Shown: positions 1-8,170 of the stretch, in pieces | Layout: each line of letters starts with the position of its first letter | How positions within the stretch are numbered: the stretch's first letter is position 1 | Assembly (NCBI RefSeq): GCF_017798205.1 | Contig: NZ_CP060010.1 | Coordinates: forward strand, 1,922,001 to 1,986,000 | DNA length: 64,000 nucleotides | Direction of reading: 5' to 3' | Source: Cognatishimia activa | GTDB taxonomy: Bacteria; Pseudomonadota; Alphaproteobacteria; Rhodobacterales; Rhodobacteraceae | Notes under the pieces: model-generated | Databases searched by the model: none | Told to the model about the DNA's origin: nothing | The model's input: only the letters and a program-made list of their open reading frames with translations | Made by a program: the position numbers and the translations under genes

Positions 1-105
1 AAGGATGTTGTGCCTCGAACCTCGATGGCGTTTTCAGGTCTGAAAAAGCCCGAGCAAGTTGACGACTTGATCGCCTATTTGCAGAGTGAAATGGAAGCCG
101 AGTAG
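1..105 (+). CDS. Class I cytochrome c, C-terminal fragment
   Basis: The window opens inside this gene; only the last 34 codons are present, ending with TAG at 103-105. The visible tail has PRTSMAF, where the Met would be the sixth haem-iron ligand. It is followed by GLKKPEQVDDLIAYLQ, the usual closing helix of soluble c2/c550-type cytochromes. The CXXCH haem site lies upstream and cannot be seen. Such proteins carry electrons in the periplasm. The ECF sigma gene starts 24 bp downstream on the same strand, so the two may be co-transcribed. The family call rests only on this C-terminal signature. Confidence 0.75.
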   Translation, partial: KDVVPRTSMAFSGLKKPEQVDDLIAYLQSEMEAE

Positions 106-129
106 TCCAAGAAAGCCTCTTACTGCGAA

Positions 130-666
130 ATGCTAAGATCTTTGCGTCGCCAGAACCCTCACAAGGAGGTTCAAGCTGGATTGCCCGAGGTCTTCCCCCG
201 TATCTGGCGCTATGCGTTTTCCCTCACGGGATCCAGAGACGGCGCGGATGACCTCGCCCAGGCAGCCTGTCTGCGCGCGATTGAAAAGGCCAGCCAGTTT
301 AAGGTGGGCTCGCATTTGGACCGTTGGATGTTTCGGATTACGCATAATCTTTGGATCAGTGAATTGCGCAAAGACAGGGTTCGCAAAGGAGGGGGGCTGC
401 CGGTGATCGACGTATCCGAGATTCCCGATCCGGCGCAAAACCCGGAACGTGCATATGATCGCAAAGAGGTACTGAAATCTGTGCTAGACTTGCCAGAGGC
501 CCAGCGGGCCACGGTATTTCTGGTCTATGTCGAAGGCTACTCTTACAAGGCTGCGGCAGAAATACTAAATATACCCTTGGCAACGGTGATGAGCCGCCTT
601 GCCACCGCACGCGCAAATTTGGGACGCAAGTTTCGCGACCACGAAGGATTGAGCAATGCAAGATAG
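130..666 (+). CDS. ECF-type RNA polymerase sigma factor
   Basis: A 178-residue sigma-70 family protein of ECF size. Region 2 covers about residues 20-90 (GADDLAQAACLRAIEKA, then FRITHNLWISELRK). Region 4 covers about 115-170 (LPEAQRATVFLVYVEGYSYKAA, then IPLATVMSRLATAR, the helix-turn-helix). There is no region 1.1 or 3. It would direct RNA polymerase to a small stress or envelope regulon. Its last codons overlap the start of the putative anti-sigma gene by 11 bp, the typical sigma/anti-sigma arrangement. The start at 130 is the first ATG. No strong Shine-Dalgarno is visible, so the exact start is less certain than the identity. The target promoters are unknown. Confidence 0.88.
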   Translation: MLRSLRRQNPHKEVQAGLPEVFPRIWRYAFSLTGSRDGADDLAQAACLRAIEKASQFKVGSHLDRWMFRITHNLWISELRKDRVRKGGGLPVIDVSEIPDPAQNPERAYDRKEVLKSVLDLPEAQRATVFLVYVEGYSYKAAAEILNIPLATVMSRLATARANLGRKFRDHEGLSNAR

Positions 667-1396
667 ACATTTCTCGGACGAAGAACTCGTCGCCTTTCTG
701 GACGGCGAAGAGGATTACGCGCCCGTCGATGCGATCCGCGAAGCTTTGCGGACGGATAGCGCCTTGGCTGCACGTCTGGATGCGCTCAAACTGGATATGG
801 ACGCACTGGCGGACAGTTTTGATCTGTTGCAGGCGCCGGAGTTAGAACTAGAGGCGATGACTCCCGCCGCTCCCCGCCGTGCTTGGGGGGCGCTTGCTGT
901 CGCGGCCAGCCTTGCACTGGCGATTGGGTTTGGCGCTGGGTCGTGGAATGCGTCCAAGCCTCTAGAGGGCTGGGTGGCCTATGTGGCGGCCTATCAGGCG
1001 CTTTATACCCATGCCACGCTGGATCACATCGCGCAGACACCAGAACAGCATGCCGCCGAACTGGATCGCGTGTCCTCAGTGATCGGCAAGGATTTTGCGC
1101 TCGAGCAACTGACGGCCTTCCCTGAAGTGGACTACAAACGCGCGCAGGTGCTGGCCTTCGAGGGGCGCCCTTTGGTGCAATTGGCCTTCGCCAGCAAAAC
1201 CGGGGTTCCGATTGCGTTGTGCATCATTCGGTCGGACGACCCCGAGATGGCTGCAGGATTGGTCGAAACAATGCGCCTTGAGGGCCTCAGCTCTGCCGTC
1301 TGGAGTCACGGTGACTATGAATACCTTCTGATCGGCGGCACCGAAGACGGATTGATCAAACGCATGGGGCAGGCCTTTCAATCCATGGAGATCTGA
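656..1396 (+). CDS. Putative membrane-anchored anti-sigma factor
   Basis: A 246-residue protein overlapping the end of the ECF sigma gene, preceded by AAGGA. It starts FSDEELVAFLDGE, a cytoplasmic helical segment seen in anti-sigma factors and able to hold the sigma factor. One hydrophobic segment lies at about residues 75-96 (WGALAVAASLALAIGFGAGSW). A periplasmic part of about 150 residues follows. I see no HxxxCxxC zinc motif, so it is not a typical ZAS redox-sensing anti-sigma. The assignment rests on gene order, topology and the N-terminal helix. The periplasmic domain is not one I can name, and the signal it senses is unknown. Confidence 0.72.
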   Translation: MQDRHFSDEELVAFLDGEEDYAPVDAIREALRTDSALAARLDALKLDMDALADSFDLLQAPELELEAMTPAAPRRAWGALAVAASLALAIGFGAGSWNASKPLEGWVAYVAAYQALYTHATLDHIAQTPEQHAAELDRVSSVIGKDFALEQLTAFPEVDYKRAQVLAFEGRPLVQLAFASKTGVPIALCIIRSDDPEMAAGLVETMRLEGLSSAVWSHGDYEYLLIGGTEDGLIKRMGQAFQSMEI

Positions 1397-1457
1397 CCTA
1401 TCTGACGACAGAGCTTTGGTGAATTTTGCCGAGCGCAAGGAATAGGTTGATAAACGG

Positions 1458-1485
1458 TTGACCCAGCCTTGTTTCCCCCTTAAAG
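1458..1485 (+). promoter_or_regulatory. Candidate sigma-70 promoter for the rpsM operon
   Basis: TTGACC at 1458-1463 and TTAAAG at 1480-1485 are separated by 16 bp. They lie about 160 bp upstream of the rpsM start in the only gap before this ribosomal cluster. The -10 match is weak. If used, the leader would be about 150 nt and would contain the 1561-1587 hairpin. Confidence 0.4.
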
Positions 1486-1560
1486 CAACCCATCTCCTTC
1501 GGAGAATCAAATTCGGCAACGTGGGTCGCTCCCACCGCGCAGAGCACCTCGATCAGCTAT

Positions 1561-1587
1561 AGCCCGACGGTATAAACGCCTCGGGCT
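1561..1587 (+). promoter_or_regulatory. Inverted repeat in the rpsM leader
   Basis: AGCCCGA (1561-1567) and TCGGGCT (1581-1587) are perfect 7-bp arms around a 13-nt loop, 57 nt before the rpsM GTG. A smaller TCTCC-TTC-GGAGA hairpin lies upstream near 1494-1506. There is no U-tract after the main stem, so it is not a standard terminator. It could be a ribosomal-protein autoregulatory leader or a relic terminator of the anti-sigma gene. Confidence 0.45.
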
Positions 1588-1644
1588 TATGTTGTGAAAA
1601 AAGGTTCTGGAGCTACGGAACCGCAACGAAAAGGAAAGACATAC

Positions 1645-2013
1645 GTGGCACGTATTTCTGGCGTGAACATCCCGACGCATAAGCGCGTCCCGATCGCCCT
1701 CACTTATATCACCGGCATTGGCCATACTTCCGCGAAAGCGATCTGCGAAGCAGTCAACATCGACGAAACCCGTCGTGTGAACGAACTGTCTGACGCAGAG
1801 GTTCTGGCCATCCGCGAGCACATCGACGCAAACTACACCGTAGAAGGTGACCTGCGCCGCGAAGTGCAAATGAACATCAAACGCTTGATGGACCTGGGCT
1901 GCTACCGCGGTCTGCGTCACCGTCGTAACCTGCCGGTTCGCGGTCAGCGTACCCACACCAACGCTCGTACTCGCAAAGGCCCTGCAAAGGCCATTGCTGG
2001 TAAGAAGAAATAA
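1645..2013 (+). CDS. rpsM: 30S ribosomal protein S13
   Basis: S13 sits in the head of the small subunit and contacts tRNA and the B1 intersubunit bridges. The start is GTG at 1645, preceded by AAAAGGAAAG. It gives a 122-residue protein beginning [15 protein letters not shown], the normal S13 start and length. An upstream in-frame start at 1594 would add 17 unrelated residues and is rejected. Family hallmarks visible include the HhH segment [13 protein letters not shown] and the basic tail [25 protein letters not shown]. rpsK follows 15 bp downstream. Neighbours rpsK, rpoA and rplQ form the usual alpha operon. Confidence 0.97.
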   Translation: MARISGVNIPTHKRVPIALTYITGIGHTSAKAICEAVNIDETRRVNELSDAEVLAIREHIDANYTVEGDLRREVQMNIKRLMDLGCYRGLRHRRNLPVRGQRTHTNARTRKGPAKAIAGKKK

Positions 2014-2028
2014 GGGAGGGTCTGACCA

Positions 2029-2418
2029 ATGGCACGTGATCGTCGCGTAACCAAGCGTAAGGAACGGAAAAACATCGCAGCAGGCGTTGCGCATGTGAAC
2101 TCTTCCTTCAACAACACCAAGATCCTGATCTCTGACGTTCAGGGCAACGCAATTTCCTGGTCCTCTGCTGGCACCATGGGCTTTAAAGGCTCTCGTAAGT
2201 CTACGCCTTATGCTGCTCAGATGGCTGCGGAAGACGCGGGCAAAAAAGCACAAGAGCATGGCGTTAAGACCCTTGAGGTCGAAGTTCAGGGTCCAGGTTC
2301 TGGCCGTGAATCCGCGCTGCGCGCTCTGGCTGCGATCGGTTTCAACATCACTTCTATCCGTGATGTGACCCCAATCGCGCACAACGGCTGCCGCCCACCA
2401 AAGCGTCGCCGCGTATAA
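2029..2418 (+). CDS. rpsK: 30S ribosomal protein S11
   Basis: A 129-residue S11, a component of the small-subunit platform near the mRNA exit. Conserved segments are [21 protein letters not shown] and [15 protein letters not shown]. The C-terminus [18 protein letters not shown] is diagnostic. The start at 2029 is preceded by GGGAGG, 15 bp after rpsM, so the two are co-translated. In contrast to the tight rpsM-rpsK spacing, a hairpin and 112 bp separate it from rpoA. This would allow rpoA expression to be set separately. Confidence 0.97.
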   Translation: MARDRRVTKRKERKNIAAGVAHVNSSFNNTKILISDVQGNAISWSSAGTMGFKGSRKSTPYAAQMAAEDAGKKAQEHGVKTLEVEVQGPGSGRESALRALAAIGFNITSIRDVTPIAHNGCRPPKRRRV

Positions 2419-2430
2419 TAGACCTACTCG

Positions 2431-2460
2431 CTGGGGCCCTGCATTTTTGCACGGCCCCAG
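2431..2460 (+). terminator. Hairpin between rpsK and rpoA
   Basis: CTGGGGCC and GGCCCCAG pair as 8-bp outer arms. After a C/C mismatch the inner TGCA-TTTT-TGCA pairs again. The stem is very stable, but only a weak T-rich tail (cattttg) follows about 6 nt later. It is more likely a partial attenuator or mRNA-stability element within the operon than a full terminator. Confidence 0.55.
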
Positions 2461-2530
2461 TCCGTCATTTTGAAACCTCGGGCGTTTGACCCTGATTGAT
2501 CATGGGGGTTGAACAAGAATGGAGGGACGC

Positions 2531-3547
2531 ATGATCCACAAAAACTGGGCAGAACTTATCAAGCCAACCCAGCTTGAAGTTAAACCGGGCAATGACCCGA
2601 TGCGCACTGCGACTGCCATCGCAGAACCTCTGGAGCGCGGCTTTGGCCTGACGCTCGGCAACGCGCTGCGCCGCGTTCTGATGAGCTCGCTGCAAGGTGC
2701 GGCCATCACCTCCGTTCAGATCGACAACGTTCTGCACGAGTTCTCTTCTGTTGCGGGCGTTCGCGAAGACGTCACCGACATCATCCTGAACCTCAAGCAG
2801 GTTGCTCTGCGCATGGAAGTCGAAGGCCCTAAGCGTCTTTCGATCAATGCCAAGGGCCCTGGTGCGGTCACTGCGGGTGATATCTCTGATTCTGCGGGCA
2901 TCGAAGTTCTGAACAAAGAGCACGTGATCTGTCACCTCGATGACGGCGCGGATCTCTACATGGAACTGACCGTCAACACCGGCAAAGGCTATGTCTCTGC
3001 GGACAAAAACAAGCCAGAGGATGCACCAATTGGCCTGATGCCAATCGACGCGATCTATTCTCCGGTCAAGAAAGTCTCCTATGACGTTCAGCCGACCCGT
3101 GAAGGTCAGGTTCTGGACTATGACAAGCTGACGCTGAAAATCGAAACCGATGGCTCCATCACCCCTGAGGACGCTCTGGCCTTCGCCGCGCGCATCCTTC
3201 AGGACCAACTGTCCATCTTCGTGAACTTCGACGAACCAGAAGCTGCTGGCCGTCAGGACGAAGACGATGGTCTTGAGTTCAACCCGCTTCTGCTGAAGAA
3301 AGTGGACGAGCTGGAACTGTCCGTGCGTTCCGCAAACTGCCTGAAGAACGACAACATCGTTTACATCGGCGATCTGATCCAGAAGACCGAAGCAGAAATG
3401 CTGCGTACGCCGAACTTCGGCCGCAAGTCTCTGAACGAGATCAAAGAAGTGCTGTCTGGCATGGGTCTGCACCTCGGCATGGACGTGGACGACTGGCCAC
3501 CAGACAACATCGAAGATCTGGCTAAGAAATTCGAAGACGCGTTTTAA
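2531..3547 (+). CDS. rpoA: RNA polymerase alpha subunit
   Basis: A 338-residue alpha subunit that nucleates RNA polymerase assembly and binds UP elements and activators. The N-terminal dimerisation domain has [18 protein letters not shown] and the two-part RpoA_L fold. The C-terminal domain (about 255-330) has [12 protein letters not shown] and the helix-hairpin-helix [12 protein letters not shown]. The ATG at 2531 has GGAGG immediately upstream. An in-frame ATG at 2519 overlaps that ribosome binding site and is not the start. Codon use is strongly biased, like the ribosomal genes around it. Confidence 0.97.
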   Translation: MIHKNWAELIKPTQLEVKPGNDPMRTATAIAEPLERGFGLTLGNALRRVLMSSLQGAAITSVQIDNVLHEFSSVAGVREDVTDIILNLKQVALRMEVEGPKRLSINAKGPGAVTAGDISDSAGIEVLNKEHVICHLDDGADLYMELTVNTGKGYVSADKNKPEDAPIGLMPIDAIYSPVKKVSYDVQPTREGQVLDYDKLTLKIETDGSITPEDALAFAARILQDQLSIFVNFDEPEAAGRQDEDDGLEFNPLLLKKVDELELSVRSANCLKNDNIVYIGDLIQKTEAEMLRTPNFGRKSLNEIKEVLSGMGLHLGMDVDDWPPDNIEDLAKKFEDAF

Positions 3548-3553
3548 CGCGTC

Positions 3554-3608
3554 GGTGGGGTGAAACCCCACCCTACGAAAACCCGGTAGGGTGGGGTTTC
3601 ACCCCACC
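3554..3608. repeat. Long perfect inverted repeat (REP-like palindrome)
   Basis: Two 23-bp arms, GGTGGGGTGAAACC..TAC and its exact reverse complement, flank a 9-nt loop (gaaaacccg). Each arm contains its own smaller palindrome (GGGGTGAAACCCC-like), so the element can fold as a long hairpin or a clover. The GTAGGGTGGG end resembles dispersed palindromic repeats known in many bacterial genomes. It lies between rpoA and rplQ, which are normally adjacent. I found no second copy in this window. Confidence 0.8.
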
Positions 3609-3732
3609 ACACCTCAAATGCCCGGACATCCGGGGACATATGGGCAATCCCGCCCCAAGGAGAGCGACCGACACGCATCGGAAGCCAGACAAAGTACAGC
3701 CCACCCAAGGGCACTGAAAAAGGAATGAAATT

Positions 3733-4152
3733 ATGCGTCACGCACGTGGTTACCGCCGCCTGAACCGTACACATGAACACCGTAAAGCGATGTTCGCGAA
3801 CATGGCGGGCTCTCTGATCGAACATGAACAGATCAAAACAACTCTGCCAAAAGCAAAAGAACTGCGCCCGATCGTTGAAAAACTGATCACCCTGGGCAAG
3901 CGCGGCGATCTGCACGCACGCCGTCAGGCAGCCGCCCAGCTGAAGCAAGACAAGCATGTTGCGAAACTGTTTGAGGTGCTTGGCCCACGTTTCGCAGAGC
4001 GTAAGGGTGGCTACATCCGCGTTCTCAAAGCGGGCTTCCGCTATGGCGACATGGCGCCAATGGCGATCATCGAATTCGTAGAGCGCGACGTTGATGCAAA
4101 AGGCGCAGCTGACAAAGCACGTCTGGCCGAAGAAGAAGCGGCTGCAGAATAA
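3733..4152 (+). CDS. rplQ: 50S ribosomal protein L17
   Basis: A 139-residue L17. It begins [20 protein letters not shown] and has the conserved [26 protein letters not shown] and [15 protein letters not shown]. The C-terminus is an acidic/alanine extension (AEEEAAAE) usual in alphaproteobacteria. It is the last gene of the alpha operon. The gap to rpoA is 185 bp because of the inverted-repeat element. A strong terminator follows. Confidence 0.97.
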   Translation: MRHARGYRRLNRTHEHRKAMFANMAGSLIEHEQIKTTLPKAKELRPIVEKLITLGKRGDLHARRQAAAQLKQDKHVAKLFEVLGPRFAERKGGYIRVLKAGFRYGDMAPMAIIEFVERDVDAKGAADKARLAEEEAAAE

Positions 4153-4178
4153 GCAAAGAGCTTAAAGATTTGACGAAG

Positions 4179-4212
4179 AACCCCTGTTCGCCTGAACGGG
4201 GGTTTTTCTTTT
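4179..4212 (+). terminator. Rho-independent terminator of the rplQ operon
   Basis: The stem ACCCCTGTTC/GAACGGGGGT has one T-G wobble and a GCCT loop. It is followed directly by TTTTTCTTTT. It lies 27 bp after the rplQ stop and fits a classic intrinsic terminator. Confidence 0.9.
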
Positions 4213-4260
4213 GGGCGTCTGTGCTTTAGACGAGTCATCGTGCAACAAAGGGTGGCTCAC

Positions 4261-4890
4261 ATGTCGTTTCGAATGTCCGTTTTTGACATCCAGGGTTTGG
4301 CCTTTGGGATTCTCATGGCCAGTCTTGGCGTGGTATTTCTGAAATCTGCGGGTTTGGTCACGGGGCAAACCGCAGGGATAGCTTTGCTGCTCTCCTATGT
4401 CTTGCCAATCGGCTTTGGTCCGTTGTTTTTCGCAATTGGTTTCCCATTTTTGCTCTTGGCCTGGTCTAAACGCGGCGCGGTGTTTGCCTTTCGCACGGTC
4501 ATTGCCTTGCTGGGGATCTCTTACCTGTCCCAGGTTCTCAGTGGTCTGATCGTGTTTGAACAGCTCAGCCCGGTGCTGGCTGCCATTCTCGGAGGGGCCA
4601 CCAGCGGCGCAGGTCTTATCGCGATTTTTCGGCACAATGCCTCGGCCGGAGGTATGACGATCCTTGGCATACTGATCGAGCAAAGAACCGGCTTTAAAGC
4701 TGGCTGGTTCCAGCTTTGTATCGACGCGCTGGTGTTCCTTGCATCGGCCTTTGTGCTTTCTCCGACCCAGCTGATCTATTCGCTTTTGGGCGCAGTGATT
4801 ACCAATATGGCCATCGTCTGGAATTTCGACGTTGCTCAAAGCACCACCGGGCGCCCCGGCTATGGGCGGTCAAGCAATGACGGTGGTTAA
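4261..4890 (+). CDS. YitT family integral membrane protein
   Basis: A 209-residue hydrophobic protein with about five or six membrane segments, including LAFGILMASLGVVFLKSAGLVTGQ, VLPIGFGPLFFAIGFPFLLLAW and FQLCIDALVFLASAFVL. The motifs GQTAGIALLLSY and ASAGGMTILGILIEQRTGFKAG match the YitT/DUF161 family, whose transport role is poorly defined. The ATG at 4261 follows AAAGGGTGG. An upstream in-frame GTG at 4240 is less likely. This short form lacks the C-terminal DUF2179 domain present in many YitT proteins. It is apparently transcribed alone and converges with the DCC gene. Confidence 0.8.
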   Translation: MSFRMSVFDIQGLAFGILMASLGVVFLKSAGLVTGQTAGIALLLSYVLPIGFGPLFFAIGFPFLLLAWSKRGAVFAFRTVIALLGISYLSQVLSGLIVFEQLSPVLAAILGGATSGAGLIAIFRHNASAGGMTILGILIEQRTGFKAGWFQLCIDALVFLASAFVLSPTQLIYSLLGAVITNMAIVWNFDVAQSTTGRPGYGRSSNDGG

Positions 4891-4903
4891 GGCAGTAAAG
4901 CGC

Positions 4904-5293
4904 TTATTTTGCCCCGACTAACCCACGCGCTTTGCGTCGGTTATGACGGTTGTAAATAATCCGAGCGACGATATTGGCGTAGCCCCAACTGCAGATGTGA
5001 TAGATCCCAGGCACACGGGCGATCCGAGCCGCTAAGCGATAACGGGGCATCTGCTCCCACAGGACGAGAAACGCATCCCAGCCGACAAAGAGTTGTCCCT
5101 TGTGCATCACATGCAAAAGACGGGTCGCCTCATCCTCTGTGACACCCCATTCAGCCAGGTCGATTTGGTTGAGGTCTTCAAACCCGACTGGCAGGTCACG
5201 CTGTTTCGAGTAGTCCTCATAGTGGCACATCTCGGCGCTACAGACCGGGCAATCGCCATTATAAAGCGCGCGGGTGTCGGGGGACTGGGACAT
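4904..5293 (-). CDS. DCC-family (DUF393) thiol-disulfide-like protein
   Basis: A 129-residue protein with the DUF393 opening ALYNGDCPVCSAEM. The DxxC motif resembles a thioredoxin-like active site. A second conserved block, GQLFVGWDAFLVLWEQMPRY, follows, and then a short hydrophobic C-terminal region (RVPGIYHICSWGYANIVARIIY). The family is proposed to have disulfide oxidoreductase activity, but substrates are unknown. It stands alone on the minus strand, convergent with the YitT gene 13 bp away. Confidence 0.85.
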   Translation of the reverse strand: MSQSPDTRALYNGDCPVCSAEMCHYEDYSKQRDLPVGFEDLNQIDLAEWGVTEDEATRLLHVMHKGQLFVGWDAFLVLWEQMPRYRLAARIARVPGIYHICSWGYANIVARIIYNRHNRRKARGLVGAK

Positions 5294-5458
5294 GGTCTTT
5301 CTCCACCTGTTTCACCTCAGATATAGGTCGCAGCTATGGTGACGGCAACGCGCAAGGACGTCTTGCCGCATCTCCTCTGGTCTGAGACCCAGAAATTATT
5401 GCTCCACTTCCTTGGGGCTTTTGTGCAGGTTAACGGCAGCCAGACATAGGACGCCCAA

Positions 5459-6508
5459 ATGCCGCTTACTCTTCCAGAAAAAATCGAAGGCCCAGCCGCT
5501 TGGATCGGCGCAGATATGCAAAGCAAACAAGATCTCTGGCTCTATCATCTTTCCCCGACCGAGATCGCCGACATAGAGGCCGCAGCACGTCACTATCTGT
5601 CTTTGGGCCGCGATATCGGTGAAATCCGCCAAGAGGATTTTCCTCTGCGGGTGTTTGACGCACATTTGGCCGCCCTGACGCAAACCCTGATCAATGGCCA
5701 CGGTTTCGAAGTCCTGCGGGGACTGCCGATAGAGCAATACACACAAGAAATGTGCGCCGCGATCTTCTGCGGGATTGGCGCGCATTTGGGGTCAGCGCGG
5801 TCACAGAATGCGGATGGGCATATATTGGGGCATGTACGTAATATTGGCGCGGATCCAAATGACCCGAACTCACGCATTTACCAGACAGCAGCGCGTCAGA
5901 CCTTTCATACAGACAGCGCGGATATCGTTGGCCTCATGTGTTTGCGCGAAGCCAAAGAGGGCGGGGACTCGCTCTTGGTCAGTGCGGAAAGCATCTACAA
6001 CCGCATGCGCGCGGAACGTTTGGACCTGCTGGAGCTCTTGTTTGACCCGATCGCCACCGACCGTCGCGGAGAGGTGCCCGAGGGGATGGAGCCCTTTATG
6101 ACCATCCCGCCGCTGATCTGGCATGAGGGCAAGCTGACCGTGTTTTATCAACGGCAATATATCGACAGCGCCCAGCGTTTCCCCGAGGCAATGCGTCTGA
6201 CGCCGGCCCATATCGAGGCGCTGGATATGTTTGATGATCTGGCCAACGATCCGAGCCTTCACCTGACTATGCGCCTTGCGCCAGGAGATTTGCAGTTCGT
6301 CTATAATCACGCGCAGCTTCACGACCGTACTGGTTTCACTGATTGGCCCGATCCTGCCCAGCGGCGGCATTTGTTCCGACTGTGGCTGTCTCCGACCGGA
6401 GATCGTCCGCTACCCGAAGTGTTCAAACAACGTTATGGCAGCATCGAGATTGGCAATCGTGGTGGGATTATCACCTCAAAGACCCGGCTTCACGCACCGC
6501 TCGATTGA
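5459..6508 (+). CDS. TauD/TfdA-family Fe(II)/2-oxoglutarate-dependent oxygenase
   Basis: A 349-residue enzyme with the iron-binding triad visible as HTD at about residue 151 and a distal His in NHAQLHDRT. Arg residues in QRRHLFRLWLSP are suited to hold 2-oxoglutarate. The family hydroxylates small acids such as taurine, carnitine precursors or phenoxy acids. The substrate here cannot be read from sequence. The preceding 165 bp hold no gene. Its 3' end overlaps the acyl-CoA synthetase gene by 19 bp in convergent orientation. No transporter gene is adjacent to suggest the substrate. Confidence 0.85.
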   Translation: MPLTLPEKIEGPAAWIGADMQSKQDLWLYHLSPTEIADIEAAARHYLSLGRDIGEIRQEDFPLRVFDAHLAALTQTLINGHGFEVLRGLPIEQYTQEMCAAIFCGIGAHLGSARSQNADGHILGHVRNIGADPNDPNSRIYQTAARQTFHTDSADIVGLMCLREAKEGGDSLLVSAESIYNRMRAERLDLLELLFDPIATDRRGEVPEGMEPFMTIPPLIWHEGKLTVFYQRQYIDSAQRFPEAMRLTPAHIEALDMFDDLANDPSLHLTMRLAPGDLQFVYNHAQLHDRTGFTDWPDPAQRRHLFRLWLSPTGDRPLPEVFKQRYGSIEIGNRGGIITSKTRLHAPLD

Positions 6509-8136
6509 TCCGTCAGGAGTTTACGCAGATCGCCTCTGATGATCTTGCTCGTAGTGGTCAGGGGCATCTGTTTGATGAAATGCAGCTCGCGGGGATACTC
6601 ATAGGCGGCCAGTCGCGTCTTTACATAATTGCTGATGTCCTGCGCCAGCTCGTCTGAGGGTGCAAAGCCCTCAGCCAGTTGGATGAAACCGGTCACGATC
6701 TCTCCGCGCAACTCGTCCGGTTTGCCTACCACGCCTGCCATGGCCACGGCTGGATGGGTCAGAAGACAATGCTCGATTTCTGCAGGGCCAATGCGATAGC
6801 CGCTCGAATTGATCACATCATCATCGCGCCCCACAAACGCAATGCGACCGCTGGGTGTTTTGCGCCCCTGATCTCCGGTCAAAAGCCATTTCACGCCATC
6901 CACGGTCCGGAATTTCTCTGACGTGGCTTCGGGACGGTTCCAATAGCGGAGAAACATTACCGGGTCAGGCGAGCGCACTGCGATATCGCCTTGTTCGTCG
7001 ACCCCAAGCGGCTCGCCGGTTTCCGCGTCAAGCACGTCGACCTCGTGACCCGGGACAGCAAACCCCATAACGCTGGGTTCGGGTGCTGCAAGATCCGCAC
7101 AAGACGACACGATCATGTTGCATTCGGTCTGCCCGTAAAACTCGTTGATGGTAACACCCAGCGCTTTTTGGCCCCATGCGATCAATTCTTCACCCAGCGC
7201 TTCTCCGCCGCTCGCGACTGAGCGCATCTTGATCCCGAATTTTTCGGCATCGGGATATTGGCGCATCATTTTGATCGCGGTTGGGGGCAGAAATGCATTT
7301 CGAATGCCCTGAGATTTGATCAAGTCAAACGCCGCCTCGGCACTGAATTTCTGGAACCTGCAGGCCACCACGGGCACCCCGTGGTGCAGAGCGGGCAAGA
7401 GCACATCCAGCAAGCCTCCGATCCAGGCCCAATCGGCGGGAGTCCAGATTTTGTCCTCCGGCTTTGGAAAGAAATCGTGGCTCATCTCGATCCCGGGCAG
7501 ATGCCCAAGCAAAACCCGATGCGCATGCAGAGCGCCTTTAGGGTTGCCTGTTGTGCCCGAAGTATAGATCAGAACCGCAGGATCGTCGGCGCGGGAATTC
7601 ACAGGCGCAAAAGATGTGCGTTGCACGGCAGAGGCTTCGTGAAATCCGATAATATCTCCATCGGGGCCGTCGATTGAAATGATCGTTTTCAAGGCGGGCA
7701 GATCTTGGCGAATGCTCTCAAGCACCTCGGCCATTTGCGCATTCGTAACGACGACCGAGGCGCCGGAATCCTGTAGCCGATAGGCCAAAGCGTCCGGCCC
7801 AAACAGCGTAAACAAGGGCTGCGCAATCCCGCCCATCTTATAGATCGCGATGTGACTAACCGCGGCCTCAAGGCACTGTGGCAAAAGCACGCCAATCCGG
7901 TCGCCCTGCTGCGCGCATCCGGACAGAACATGCGCGAAGCGAGAGGACATTTGGCGCAGATCTTCGAAGGAATACTCGCGCGCCTCGCCCTCAGCATCGA
8001 TATCGATCAAGGCCAGCCGATCAGGCTCGACGCTCGCCCATTTGTCGCAAACGTCGACGCCAATATTATAGAACTCTGGCACATCCCATTGAAACGCCTC
8101 GCGCGTCGCAGCGATCGTAGCTTCACGGTTTAGCAT
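6490..8136 (-). CDS. AMP-forming acyl-CoA synthetase
   Basis: A 548-residue ANL-superfamily ligase that activates a carboxylic acid as acyl-AMP and transfers it to CoA. Visible motifs are the P-loop-like YTSGTTGNPKGALH at about residue 190, NEFYGQTECN (A5), and LLTGDQGRK with GRDDDVINSSGYRIGPAEIE (A7/A8). The C-terminal catalytic Lys is in TTTSKIIRGDLRK (A10). Overall it resembles medium-chain or short-chain synthetases of the AcsM type. The start has GGGAGGGAC upstream. A TetR-like palindrome lies 15 bp upstream of the ATG, suggesting ligand-dependent repression. Confidence 0.88.
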   Translation of the reverse strand: MLNREATIAATREAFQWDVPEFYNIGVDVCDKWASVEPDRLALIDIDAEGEAREYSFEDLRQMSSRFAHVLSGCAQQGDRIGVLLPQCLEAAVSHIAIYKMGGIAQPLFTLFGPDALAYRLQDSGASVVVTNAQMAEVLESIRQDLPALKTIISIDGPDGDIIGFHEASAVQRTSFAPVNSRADDPAVLIYTSGTTGNPKGALHAHRVLLGHLPGIEMSHDFFPKPEDKIWTPADWAWIGGLLDVLLPALHHGVPVVACRFQKFSAEAAFDLIKSQGIRNAFLPPTAIKMMRQYPDAEKFGIKMRSVASGGEALGEELIAWGQKALGVTINEFYGQTECNMIVSSCADLAAPEPSVMGFAVPGHEVDVLDAETGEPLGVDEQGDIAVRSPDPVMFLRYWNRPEATSEKFRTVDGVKWLLTGDQGRKTPSGRIAFVGRDDDVINSSGYRIGPAEIEHCLLTHPAVAMAGVVGKPDELRGEIVTGFIQLAEGFAPSDELAQDISNYVKTRLAAYEYPRELHFIKQMPLTTTSKIIRGDLRKLLTDQSSGA

Positions 8137-8150
8137 CTGTCCCTCCCATT

Positions 8151-8170
8151 AAATGAACGATTGTTCATTT
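8151..8170. promoter_or_regulatory. Candidate TetR-family operator upstream of the acyl-CoA synthetase gene
   Basis: AAATGAAC-gatt-GTTCATTT is an inverted repeat with perfect 8-bp arms, 15-34 bp upstream of the synthetase ATG. ATGAAC/GTTCAT palindromes are typical targets of TetR/FadR-like regulators of fatty-acid and acyl-CoA genes. No such regulator gene is in the window, so it would act in trans. Confidence 0.55.

Noticed and set aside
1507-2382. 291-codon minus-strand ORF opposite rpsM-rpsK
   Set aside because: It lies entirely opposite two certain ribosomal protein genes and resembles no family.
2465-3571. 368-codon minus-strand ORF opposite rpoA
   Set aside because: It is a mirror of rpoA codon bias with no ribosome site or recognisable domain.
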